Shown here in pieces: positions 1 to 11,900 of a stretch of 64,000 bases of DNA; position 1 is the first letter of the stretch, and the number at the start of each line of letters is the position of its first letter. The notes beneath the pieces are model-generated. The model saw only the letters and a program-made list of their open reading frames with translations. It was not told the origin of the DNA and did no database searches. Both the position numbers and the translations under genes were made by a program. Source of the DNA: Udeniomyces pyricola (taxonomy: Eukaryota; Basidiomycota; Tremellomycetes; Cystofilobasidiales; Mrakiaceae); the NCBI GenBank assembly GCA_039545295.1, contig BCIK01000001.1, positions 1,798,001-1,862,000 of the forward strand, given 5' to 3'.

Positions 1-2886
1 CTCAAAGTCCCAAATCAAGATCTGCTTGTCGTATCTGAGAAAGGGGTCACAGGAGCAAGGAGGCATTGTTCAGGCCTTCTGCAGAAGCTGGACCATCAAT
101 CCTGGCATGGTACATGGCGCTCTCACCCAGCTGAAACAATACGACCGGACAAGGGGTCAAACGCCAGCGTCCGGACCAGATCGGTGTGACCGCTCATGGT
201 CTTAAGGCATTCGCCAGAAACGTTCCACAATTTGACGCTGAATCCAAAAATCCGTCAGTCCCTCGACAGTTGGAGCACTACTACAAGATCACCACAACCC
301 AATGCCAGATGGACCAGACGTACGTTTTATCGTTGCTTCCACTGACAACGTATTCCCCTTTGAATTCGACGCATGCCAATCCTCTTTCGTGCCCCTCAAA
401 CACCTTCTCGCACTGGCCCGAGACGAGGTTCCAAACACGGATCTTGGCGTCACCTGAAGCCGAGGCAAGCCGATCGGCATGAAGTCCAATAGCGTTGACG
501 GGCCCGGCATGCCCAGACAGAGTATGTACATGCTCAAGCGTATGCCGAGAGTGAACAAGGATGGTGGTATCTTTCGAACTGAGATGACCGACCCAAGGTC
601 GACGAGGAGACATATAGGAGGACAGAAGTTATCGTATCAGAGCTATCTCTTTGCCTCGAGAGACTCGACGACTGAAGTAAAATGGAAGGGATCAACAGCA
701 TACCATGAAACAATGTAATCGTCCGAAAGGGCCACATCCAACACGCCTTGAGTATGACCCGTCAGTACTATCTTCTTCTGTATTGGCCTGCTAGGAAGAC
801 CCGGACCTGCGCAGGGCCAAAGAGACCGATTAGCATGACGATGTACGTGGCAGAAAAAAAAATAAGAAGAAAAAAAGATATCTATGGCCAACCATGCATG
901 TCCCACACGACGATACGACTGTCGCTTCCGCCCGACACCATGAAGCCGGTTTCCTCGTCATATACAAGGCAGAGTACGCTTGCATCGTGAGCCTTGATCG
1001 TCTCTAGGCATTTGCCCGAAGAGAGTGACCAGATCTTGATGCTATTCATGATGCAAAGTCATCAATCGATAAGTCAGTCAGTGCCAAGTAGCTAGAAACG
1101 TGAGAATAAGCGCATCTGTACCCACGTCTTATCCCTTGAGCCTGTGACAAGCTTGACGCCATCCATCTGAAGACAGTAGACAGAGTCCTCGTGTCCCTCA
1201 AAGACCTTTTCTTGACCATACTGCTCCTTGCCCCATCTTGCGTCGAGCCAAGCCCGCTTTTGGTACATTTTCTTCCAATCGATGTAAGGCAGGTGAGAGG
1301 ACGGGTGCGTTGGGGAGAAGAGCTGAATCTTTGATACCGAAGTAGCAGTCGAGGTCCGAGACTTATATGCTGGTCGACGAAGTGGAGTCTGGAGGAGGTT
1401 GAGCGATCCGTCGGGATGTCTCGGCGTCGGAGGCGGGTGACTGGAGATGCTGAGGGTGCTGAAAAGCGAGGCTGGTGAAGGAGGTCGAGAAGGGACGGGG
1501 GTAGGTATTGGCTCCAACGCTCGTAGATAAGTGGATCGGAGTCGCCAGTGCTGGTGTGAGTCAAAAAGAGCACGCCAGATGAGACTGCAGGGAGACGTTT
1601 GAAAAATCAGCCGGTGTCCTGGTCTGGTGATCAACATATGGATGCGTAAGAAACGGAAAAGACAGGACTGACTTGTCTGAGGCAAGAGCATGCCAGCTCT
1701 TGTTCACAGTCAAGCAGGTTGTGAGAGATGACGCCGGAAGGAAGAGGTAAATGTACAAGGCGAGCTCGGTCGGCAGAGAGGCGATTATGTCTGAGCCGGC
1801 ATAAAAGGAGAGGGAGATCAGTCCTTGATCAAAAACGATGATCAGGGGGAGGTCAGACAACGTACCGAACGACGGGTAGCCATCCTCGCCTTCCCAGTAT
1901 CCTTCATCTTCTTCCCTTTCTGCATCCAAATCGGTTTGTTCGAGAGACCCCTCGCGGGTCCATATGCCTTCGATGGGGTCCCTCACGCTATGGCGTTGCT
2001 TTCCTTTGCTCGGGGTCGTCTCCCCGGAAATCATCGACGCGTGGGATGGCAATTCCCTCGATAACCCTACCGCCATTGAGAACCTCCACTTGCCAGGAGA
2101 CGGCGTCGACATGGACTCTGGTCGAGCTGGCCGGAGCCAAGACGGTCGCCGGCGGGAGAGGGGTGCTACGGGAGACGAGCCGGGACCGGTGGGCGTCTGG
2201 GGCGAAGAGGGACCGGCTGTCGCCGAGGAGACTGCAGTTGACAGGGGAGGACGTCGGATGATGCGGTGGGAAGGAGAATCGATGGAGGTGCCTTTGAGGG
2301 AATGAGCCGCAGAAGACGATGAGGATGATGCGGTTGACGCAGTGGCGATGGGCTGGGTGAGTGAGCCAGGGATCGTTGTGCTGCCGGTGCTGCTGCTCGG
2401 AGGAGCTGACTGGACGACGAATGGGTTGGTGTTGGTGTTAGTGCGGTTGGTGCTGTTGTTGTTGCTGTTGTTGGTATTGATGTTGGGACTCCTCAAGGTT
2501 GGCCCTGCTTCGCTGGGTACGAGGTCGACCCACCCTCGACGACCGGCCCTGTCGGCAATATCTCTACGTTCAGCTGGGCTAGCTCTCGCAGCCGACGTCG
2601 GTGAGGGGCTTGCCAGGACGGAGCCGAGGAACTTGCCAAACTTTTGGCCGAGCGACGATGAGTAGGGGACGCGTCTATCGGCAGTGAGGACTGTTGTCGA
2701 TGCCGTCGGTTCGAGTGAAGCCTTGGAAGGCAGGAACGGGGCCGCACTCGGTCGGGCTGAAGAGGCATCCAAGGGTCGGTCGCGAGCGATGGGATGAGGG
2801 GGAGCCGGAGCAGCCGCCGCAGGTGATGGTTCGGTTACCCCTATCGAGGACGCATCGCCTTGATGAGGCTCGGTAGCGGTAGACAT
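1..2886 (-). CDS. F-box/WD40-repeat protein (SCF substrate receptor), 3' end cut by window
   Basis: Probable substrate-recognition subunit of an SCF ubiquitin ligase. I start it at the ATG at 2886 (MSTATEPHQG...), although the frame stays open further upstream. The first about 350 residues are Ser/Pro/Thr-rich and probably disordered. Around 1690-1800 an F-box follows (LPTELALYIYLFLPASSLTT...W.ALASD). After introns comes a linker with WKKMYQKRAWLDARW, then WD repeats on separate exons: VFEGHEDSVYCLQ (near 1190), IKIWSLSSGKCLETIKAHDASVLCL (split here as two adjoining motifs near 950-1050), VLTGHTQGVLDVALSDD (near 740), HTLSGHAGPVNAIGLHADRLA (two adjoining motifs near 480-530), VFEGHERGLACVEF (near 370) and MSGHTDLVRTLAF (near 150-200). 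At least six repeats are visible and the propeller runs off the left edge. The architecture resembles Met30/Pof1/FBXW proteins, but I cannot assign an orthologue. Confidence 0.85.
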
Positions 2887-3386
2887 GGTTTGATGAGGTG
2901 AAGTAGCTAGCTCCGGGTCGGTTGGATGGGAGGAGCAGTCGAGAGAGTCGAGAGAGCCGAGAGACGCGTCGAAAGGAGAAGAAGGTATGGGATCTGGGAT
3001 ATAATAATCGAACAGATACACGTAACAACGGAGACTGGACAAGCTGCAAGCTGCAAGCTTCCATTAAGCCCAAACGACGACGGCCATTAACCAAACCCGG
3101 ACCTTTGACGTGGTGAACTTTGATCCGGCCCGAGTCTGGGGTTTTTTTTTTTTTTTCTTCTTCTCTCGCTTTTCACATCCCCCACTTTCTCCACACCATT
3201 CGCTCCATGGGCCGGGGTCCCTCATGTTTCGTTTGTCAAGTCGACATCAACCCGCAACCTTCCGCACCGTATGCGTTACCGTGACGCATGATAAGACATA
3301 TATTTATTATCTATACATATATAAAGGTATGCCAACTAATCAAACAACCCGGTCGTATCGACCTTGAGAATCCTCCCACCTACAGC

Positions 3387-6300
3387 TTACACCATCCGAA
3401 CGGCATCATCGACAAGATCCGAGAGATCTCCTTCCGGTTCTCGATCTTCCGGCGGGACAAACGAGAGAACAGTGTTCCAGACCTCGCGCCGTTGATCGTG
3501 AACCTCGCGGCTGGGAGGTTCGACTGACAACACGTTGAGAGACCACTGGTCGTTCCGATCAGTATATGTTTTCCTTCTTCCTTCTTCTGTTCGCTTCACG
3601 TCCTCAGAAACGACATCTGGGCAACGTCCGCAAGACTTACAAGGAGCAGGCACATATCCAGTACTAGACATCTCAACATCCGAGTCGGCCGGATCTAGCC
3701 GAGGAGGTCGAGTGATGAGGTGAGCAAGCAAAGATTGGTACATCGCACTCCTATCGTTGGCATAGGATCAAGTCAGACGGGAGAAGCAGCCGTCAGTCCG
3801 TTGCTTCGTGATCGTTACGATCAAACAAGCCCAAACCCGCCACTCACTCTTCTGAGTCGTCGTGATTGACCATGGCATGTAGTTGAGTCTGGAGAAAGAG
3901 AAGGGCATTCATGGCGGATCCCGAATCCGTCATTTCGATAAATCTGGAGAGAAATAAGTAAAAACGACGCAGGCAAGAGTGGAGACAGATCAGTATCCTG
4001 TTGTGTCCTTGGACATAGCGAGCGAAATTGATCCCACTTTTGACGACGAAGGGCAACGCTGCATCTCCGGATGACGTTTCCAGACTCGTAACTGTGCACA
4101 AAGAGCGAGTTAGTAAGCACATTCGTTCATTTCTTCATTTGGATTCAGATCTTTGATCCATGCGCCAGATGACTCACTCAACAATCTTCATGGCCCAGAA
4201 ATCTCCAAGTCGCTCGTGGATACCGACGCTGCGAGGCGGCTTGTTGGAGACCACCCCCTCATTCCCCCCAAAGAGGTAGTATGTCGACGATGACGAGTCG
4301 TACACAAACTGATGTGCAAAGCGAGGCACAGGCCTGAGAGTCGCATGCCGTGGTGGAATAAGAGAGAGAGGAAGAACAAGTGTCACTATAGAAAGACAGC
4401 ATTCGAAGAACGTAAGAACAGCATGTCGTACTCATCAAGACTACACTCGTCACCACCCTTTCCCTGTAGGTTTGTCTTGGAGAGTTTCAACCCTTTTGCC
4501 GAAGAGGTACCGGTAGAAAGCCAGCTTCTCAAGCCATCGCGGTTGCGTTGGCTCAGCTTCACTTCCGGTCGGCCGTTTTCACCGCCTCCCAGGCCGGCTG
4601 CTCGGTGCCATTCGCTTCGGTCAAGATCAAACTCCCACAGCTCGCTCTTGACGACTGGCCGCTTCTCGCTGCTCTCCCTCGTCAGGCCCGAGAGCCGGAC
4701 GATCTTCCTTCGTGCGAGGTCGAGGATTGCACGATGAGTAAAGCCCGGTTGGGGTCCAGGATGACAAGCAGGCTCAGGACTATGGTCGGGAATAAGGCAG
4801 CGGATATCGTTGGTCGAGGGATGAAAGGCCCAAAGACCGGAAAGGCTGGTAGCACCCAAACCGTAGTGGAGATCAAGAGCAGTCATGACTAAATCAGCCA
4901 TTCGAACGGAGGCTCGTTGAAAGACACAAGGGAGTCATACGCACTATTTACCATCACGGGCACCTCCCAAGATGAGTAGACGTCGCATGGAAGGATCCCA
5001 GAGCATGCTATGCCCGGTCCGAGACTTGAGGCCGTATGCTGAGTCGCCAAAGAGCTGAGTCCAGGTCTTGCGTCGGATCGAGTACGAGTACATGCCCGAG
5101 TAGAAGTCAGCCGAAGAGGTGGTTCCGCCATAAACATAAATCATCTGTTCCTCTGGATCGACTGTTTATATAGATCCATCAGCATCAAGTTGGTTTGGTT
5201 CGGTCAAGGTGACAGAGAGCAAGAACGAAATCGTTCACTCAACGTGTCATTTGATGGTCGTAAATTGGGTGAGGTCCTCCCTCTGACTAAGAGCCAAGAG
5301 AAGATACGTCAGAAACGAAAGATGGAAGTTAGCTTATGCTACCTGCGTGATGAAGCCACAAGTGAGGAAACCTACTGCAGTATCTCCACTCAACAAGTGC
5401 CACTGCGCGAGATCCATGTCAAACATCCAAAAATCGTTCTTATCCACCGCCGGAGCGCTTTCCTCCTCAAGGTAACGACCCGTCACATAGAGTTTTCCTG
5501 CCGAGGAGTCAATGACTAACGTGTGACAACTTCTTGCGGCAGGTGCTGTCGGCTCCGTCAATTCGTCTATTGAGCCTGTCGTCGATGGAATCTCCTGCCA
5601 TCCGAGGCTCTCAGTCCACCGCCAAAGGTCCCCCCAATTTTCGGTACCATCCCAACCACCAAACAACCAAATACCCTTTTCGCGCGCTCCCTTTCCTGCG
5701 TCAAACACCATCTGATGACCTCCTCGTTTGCTCGGACCCGTACTGTTTTCGAGTGATCTCCAGTAGCTCCGGGCCCCCTGTCGACGGCAGTAGTCATCAA
5801 ACAGCCCGACATCGCGCATTTTGTCGAGAAGCATATCTGAGGAGTCGAGTGAGAAGGATAGGACGAGAGAAGAATATAGCTCCGTGAGGAGTGGGTGTTC
5901 GAAAGGTTGAACGGCCGGTGGCAATGTAGAAAGTAAAGCGTCGTATGGCGCGAGGTGGCGAGATTGACGGAGATGCTTGAGCGTCAAGAAGGTTGTCCGG
6001 GTCTCGCGAGCCTGAAGTATTGAGGCGCGTGGCAGGGCACAATTGCTAATCAGAAGCGATAGATAAGGAGCAGACAATTTTGCCTCTAGGTTCTATGCCT
6101 ACCTTGACATATCGATCAAATGCCGGCTGTACGATCGAGGGATCCGAGTGCCCTCCGAGGGAGATGGACCAGATCGAGGTGTTGTAGTTGGGTCCTTGAG
6201 CGTTCAGCGGAATGATCTTCACATATTGACAGGGTACGGCCAATCCGCCTTCACCAACTTCCTTCCAGCCGACAGCAAACGTCTCGGGGTTGGCGTCGTG

Positions 6301-7040
6301 CTTGAGACTCCCGCGCAAGACCTCCTTTAGATGTTCGGGAGATAGACCGGCGAGGATCGAAAAGTCTTTGACGGTGCAGGGGTGCGCTGAATTTGGGAAA
6401 TGCCATTTAGGATCAGTCTTGAATTAACCAAACGAGTTTATAGTGATTGAGACAGAATTGAGTAACGCTTACGCCGATGGAACTTGCCAAACGTGATGGA
6501 TCCTAGGGGGGAAGAAAGAGGGAAGTGAGATGATGGAGAAAGATCAGAAACTTTGTTGACCGAAGCTCTTCTGCTGACGATCGGCCATGAACCGAACCGG
6601 CTTCCACTAACTCAGTATACTGGGCTTGTCCATCTTGAGCATCAGCCAGTTTCTTCCTACCTCACCGAGTGGGTCATCCTTGGTTCGAGAGGTCGATGGC
6701 AGGATGGCATTCCGTCGTGTATCGGCCAGGTCGTCATCTGCTGCGGGGGTGAACGAAGAGGACGCGTTCATCGATGGAAGGCTTGGAACGGTCGAAACAG
6801 GTTGCGGCGTGGCCGAAGAGGATGAAGGAGCAGGTGGAGCGACATGAACATAGGCTCCTGCCCATCGCGATCCGGAATCCATGGGAGCGTCGTCGAGTAC
6901 ATGTTCGGGTTGGTCTGATCAGTCGGAGTAAGGCGGGAGAGGGGGCATGGCGTTAGCCGAGGGATTGAGCGGTATTTATGAGTGAGCGTGACAGAGGACG
7001 GGTGGAAAGACACCCACAGGGGCCGGATATGCTCGAACAT
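3387..7040 (-). CDS. Muskelin homologue (discoidin, LisH/CTLH-like, Kelch propeller)
   Basis: Muskelin in animals is a Kelch protein and substrate-adaptor partner of the CTLH/GID E3 ligase. Assembled exons follow muskelin almost end to end. The N-terminal discoidin-like region has PEHVLDDAP (near 6900), SITFGKFHR, TVKDFSILAG, and YVKIIPLNAQGPNYNTSIW (6180-6250). A helical region with EHPLLTELYSSLVL precedes GLFDDYCRRQGARSYW. Kelch repeats follow: RGGHQMVFD, WLFGGWDGTENWGDLW, ARSCHTLVID, YVTGRYL, IYVYGG, RTGHSMLWD, RFAHQFVYD and YYLFGGNEG. The C-terminus has AMVNHDDSEE, like ITVDHSDPEE of human muskelin. Splicing the donor at 7017 to the acceptor at 6915 restores GPYQPEHV. The initiating exon is unresolved: the frame stays open to about 7171 without an ATG, so the given 5' limit is only the part I can support. 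Confidence 0.88.
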
Positions 7041-7728
7041 CTGGAGGAGGAAGGGATGAAGCGAGGTGTTGCAGGGTGGGAAGGCAATGGGGGATGGGCA
7101 TGAGGAGGAGATGAAGAAAGATGAAGACAGGATGGTAAGACGATGAGTGATTCGCGATGACGGGCCTGCAAGTGTGTGGCTCAAAGGGTGGGAACGATGG
7201 ACGAACGAGTGGATGCTGTATGGTATGAGCTGTGTATGGCGAGAGTGGATGATGGGATGGGACATGGTGCTGCGAGAGTCGAGGGTGAGTGTGCGTGTGC
7301 GTGTGCGTGTGGTCAGGCCGGAACTGTCGATGGAAGTTAGGCTAGGACTGGCTTGGGCGCCCAAGGGGCAAGCAACACTTATGCGTGTAATTATTATGTA
7401 CACATATACAGACAACGGCATGTCACATCATATATCATCATATATCATCATCCATCTATCAATCATCATCCATCTGGCTACATGTAATCATTCATCGCAC
7501 TCCAGTACTCAGTCCACACATGTTGCTGCTCCGGGCTCCTTCGGCCCAGTTCATCTAGGTTGTACTAACTGTGCGCCCATGTCGACGCGTCCGTGACCAC
7601 GGTCGCGCCTCTAGCTGTCAATCATTAATCGTCCATCATCATCGTCCATGTCTTTTCCCGAATCCAATCCATAGTCAGTAGTTCTCATCTACTACTGCAT
7701 CTTATGCTGCCGACCGAGACTGACGACG
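7041..7728. other. Intergenic region between muskelin and DAD3
   Basis: This divergent interval should hold the missing first exon of muskelin and both promoters. It contains a short GTGTGC repeat (about 7290-7312), and tandem ATCATCCATC/ATATATCATC-type repeats at 7425-7480. I see no RNA gene and no convincing further ORF. Confidence 0.5.
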
Positions 7729-8377
7729 TTGCCTTCTCTAAGCGCGTCCAATCCGGCCTTTTCCCCGCTTGAAGCCCAGGTGCTCAACGAATACCTCAAG
7801 CTGTCTCTTCAGCTCAAAAAGGTAGACCTCCCCTCATTGCTCCGCCTCTGCCTCACGACCTCGCCCCCAATATCTCACCTCAGTTCTCCATACCACTCCT
7901 GCCAGCTCAAAACGTACAAAAAGCAGCCCGAGCAACCTCACGAGCAGCTGCTCGCGACACTTCGGGGTCTCGAAAAAAAGATGGGCCTTGTCCTTACGCT
8001 TGTTCGTTCTCGACGCGCTTGCCTACTGCATCTACCTCAACCTTGCAAGACCGCTGACTGATTTCCTCCTCCCTTTCCCCCCCCCCTCCCCCTTCCCGGA
8101 CTGTCGCACTCTATCTCTATCTCTATCTCTTGGGGGTCATATTATCATCCAGTACAAGGCGTCAGTATGGGCGACTATCATCGACTCGGAGGCCGAGCAG
8201 AATGCACGACTCGACGCCGAGGCGGGTTCGCTGGCGGGTCAGGACTCCTTAGCTGGCGATGAAGCTCTCGAGCAGGGCGGCATGCGAGAAAGGCATGATG
8301 GATATGACTCAGCGAGTGATGGCGATCGGACCGTCAACCAAGAGGCCGGGTATCATGGCGGCTGGGAGCGTCGGTGA
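7729..8377 (+). CDS. DAD3: DASH/Dam1 complex subunit DAD3
   Basis: Small outer-kinetochore protein of the DASH (Dam1) ring that couples kinetochores to microtubules. Three exons join in frame: 7729-7821, 7906-8001 and 8153-8377. The product reads PAFSPLEAQVLNEYLKLS, then EQLLATLRGLEKKMGLVLTL, then YKASVWATIIDSEAEQ. This matches the DAD3 pattern of an N-terminal L-T-P-x-E-x-x-V-L-x-E-Y helix followed by L-R-x-L-E-K-K-x-x-L-V-x-T-L-x-K-A-S-V. About 137 residues, with an acidic, Gly-rich tail. The second intron carries CTATCT repeats and ends in AG at 8151-8152. The start is odd: the reading frame has no ATG between the upstream in-frame stop (7672-7674) and the conserved region. TTG at 7729 or ACG at 7723/7726 are possible near-cognate starts, or a short 5' exon is hidden. 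Confidence 0.82.
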
Positions 8378-8933
8378 TGAGCGGGTAAGGAGTTGGTTGA
8401 CATGTTGACATGTTGACACGTCGACTATAAGCTGCAGGCAGTTTGCGTTGAGTGGCCAGTGATGGAGTGGTCTGAGGTGGACGGCGTATTATTTGTTTTC
8501 ATATAACGACACGCGACGACCGATGAATGTGATGACGATGTAGGGTTGAGACGGGACGTCGAACGTACGCGTACTATAATATATATATATCTATATGCGC
8601 CGGCGCGTAGATGCGCAGACGTCGACTGGTGATCGACTTGGCTTGTGGCTTGTGTTTGTTTGTTCGGTGAGCCAAGCCGTTCGGACGAGGCAACAACGTA
8701 CAACGGCGGGATCGATGGGGTGAACCTCCTATTCATCGATCATGATAATTCATCCATGCATATATAACAGTCTCTCTCTCTCTCTACCGCAACGCTTTGG
8801 CTTAGTTTTGGGTTTGGAACTGGAACTGGAACTGGGTGCTCGCTCCCCTTGCTTGGCCTCTTGCCTATCTCACCTACACCACAACAACATCGTCCTCCAA
8901 GCTCCACCTATCATCTTACAAGGCATCAACACC
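8378..8933. other. Intergenic region, DAD3 3' side and CLC promoter
   Basis: It starts with a TGACATGT tandem (about 8397-8424), has an ATATATATAT stretch near 8578-8592, and ends in a CT-rich leader with a (TC) run at 8771-8785. No further gene seen. Confidence 0.5.
8761..8767 (+). promoter_or_regulatory. Possible TATA element upstream of the CLC gene
   Basis: TATATAA lies about 170 bp before the CLC start codon and just before a TC-repeat, the usual pyrimidine-rich initiator context of fungal genes. Assigned from sequence and position only. Confidence 0.35.
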
Positions 8934-11900
8934 ATGGACAACCCATCACCTCCCTCAACCTTCAATCCGTCCACCGATCATGATCCCTTTCTTGACCATT
9001 CCAGACCTGCCATCACTGCTCACAGCCGCACAGTTCACCGACCGCAGTCACTTTCCTTTGCCCCCGGTACCAACACAGATCATACCCTGACTTCCCCTCT
9101 CCTTCGAACTAACCTCGCCTTGCCCGCCAGCAGCTCGCCCAGGCCTTCCACAACGTACGGCACTCTCTCCTCGCCCCGATCTATCCGCTCCAACCACGGC
9201 CAATACTCGGCTTACGATGACCGAGACGACATGCGCTCGCTCAAGTCTCGAGCCTCAGTCGGCGAGAGACTAAGAGACCGGGTCCGAAAGACGGCAAGCG
9301 TCGTCGGACTCAAGGAGATTGAGAGCTACGACGAGGTCAGTTTCTCCTACCAAATCATTCATCCAGTCTTACGCAGCGCCAATTCAATCGACCGCTGATC
9401 CAACGTTTGACTGTCTTCCTAAACCGGATCTCAGGTTTTTACGCCACTCATCGACAAACATCACTGCCATACCCCCATGCGGGCCGTCGGTCGTCGAGCC
9501 TGGTACTCATCTTTCGTCTCAATCGGTATGTCAAGCTCAGGCCTCTCCACCAAGGGCATCCCAAGCTATTCGTTCATCTGATTTCTCTGCCGATTTCCGT
9601 TAAATATGGCACTCCGTGAAATAGATTGGATCCATGACGCGATCAAGCAATCCACTCGTCAGCAGATGATGCAACAACATGCTTCCCGCTCGCTGCGGGG
9701 CAAGCTTGCCCTCGCATTCGACCGAGCCCAGGGATGGATCGCAGTCACCATCATTGGTATGGCTATTGCGACTGTCGCTTTTCTCATCGTGAGAGCTGAG
9801 GGCTGGCTCTTTGATCTCAAAGAAGGGTACTGCGCAGACAACTGGCGACTCAGCCGTGGCTTCTGTGAGTCTTCTTTTTCGACGATATTACGCAAAGCCA
9901 TTCCGTCAATTGATCTCGACGTATTGGCTACTCCCTTAGGTTGCCGAGGGATCGAGGGAGACGTCAACGACATCGATTTCCAAACGTTCTCCTTTCAACA
10001 AACATCCTCAAACTCTTACACAGGCCTACGAACGACTGATGAGGAAGATGCGTGTGAGGCATGGACCACGTGGGCGTCTGTGCTCGGACCTCATTTTGAG
10101 TCCGGTATGTGCTTCTTCAAACAGTCTCGCTAGGACAGAAGGTTCCACAAAGACTGATGTTTCTTCTACAGGCTCCAATAGTTGGATTCCCTTCGAGATT
10201 GAATATCTCGTCTACATCACCATCGCCCTCGCGTTCGCCACGCTCTCATCCTACCTGACAATCACCTTTACCAATTCAACCAATTTTGAGACCAAGAAGA
10301 ACGTCGCCGTCTCAGACAGCGAGGGTAAGCCTATCGGTGGCGGAGAGATGGGAAAGCCGCGAAAGGTCATGTACTTCGCTGCGGGCAGTGGCATCCCCGA
10401 GATCAAGGCCATTCTTTCCGTGAGTTGAGACCTGCTTGTTTTGTTGCTTCCAAGGCCTTAGACTGATGGCTTTACTTGGTGCAGGGCTACACAATTCACG
10501 GCTTTCTCGGAGCTCGAACGCTCTGCACTAAAAGCGTCGGTCTCGCCCTGTCGGTTGCATCAGGACTCACCCTCGGCAAAGAGGGGCCGATGGTCAAGAT
10601 CGCCTGCTGCGTTGGAAACCTTGTGACTCGATGCTACGTCAAGTACGAGACCAACGAAGCACAAAGGCGGGAAATTCTATCTGCTGCATGCGCTGGTCAG
10701 TGATTGCCTGATTGGTTTGAAAGAAACTGTTCAGCCAGAGGTCGAGTCTAATCACATTGACTCACAATTGATGCATCATTCTCAGCGGGTGTATCGGTCG
10801 CGTTTGGAGCCCCGATCGGAGGCGTACTCTTCTCGTTGGAAGAAGTCAGCTTCTATTTCCCGCCGAAAGTGATGTGTATGTACGCGGTTCTCGTTCTTGT
10901 CACTTCTTTTCTGTTTCCACGGATACAAAACATCAAAACCCATGTCTGCCCCGGATTGACCAATTCGCTGTCGATCTACCTGTCTACAGGGAGATCTTTT
11001 TGGTGTGCCATGGTGGCGGCAACCACCCTGAAGTTCCTTGATCCATTTGGCTCTGGAAAAATCGTTCTTTTCCAAGTCGCTTACGGTATGTTTTTCCTTG
11101 CTTCTGGTGAAATCACGCTGAGCGTCACATGCTTACTCGACCGGTCCTTGGGATTTTGCATAGATAACGACTGGCGTTTCTGGGAGCTCATTCCCTTTGT
11201 CTTCATCGGACTGGTCATGGGGGTGTATGGTGCGGTGTTTGCTAAGCTCAATATACTCTGGTCTAAGCGGGTCCGAGCGGGAACATGGCTCAGGGCTCAT
11301 CCTATCGTCGAGGTAGCTTGTGTACGCATAGTTCATCTGCCTTGCTACCCTTCTCTCTCCTACGTGCCGACTACTATCTGATCTATCCTGGAGTTCTTGC
11401 ATACTCTATATTATCTCCAAAGGTTACACTCTTTACCGCCTTACTTTCATTCCTGAACCCTTATACCCGCATGGGGGGCACCGAACTCGTCCTTTCTCTT
11501 CTCTCAGAGTGCACGCCAACGTCAAGCTCTCACCTCTGCGTCTCAGACCCTCTTGAGAAGATGCGATTGATCGAAACAATCTTCCTCGTCCTACTCATCA
11601 AGGGAGGCCTGACCGTTATCACCTTTGGGATCAAACTCCCTGCTGGCGTGTTTGTGCCAACGCTCGCTGTCGGTGCCTGCTTCGGAAGGATGACCGGACT
11701 AGCACTGGGTCAGTGTCTTTGATTGTCGTGATAGACTACAGGTCTCCAATCGCACGGGCGAGACTGACCGACGCTTCCAGCGTGAACTTTGCAGAGCTAC
11801 TACAACATCACTATCCTCATCTCTCGATCTTTGATAACACCACGCTCAATCCAGGAGTGTATGCCATTGTAAGAAACTCATATCATGATGCTCTGTTCAC

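Noticed and set aside
2342..2665. Leu/Val-rich plus-strand ORF that looks like a membrane protein
   Set aside because: It is the antisense reading of Asn/Thr/Ser repeats in the F-box/WD40 gene, which creates false hydrophobic runs.
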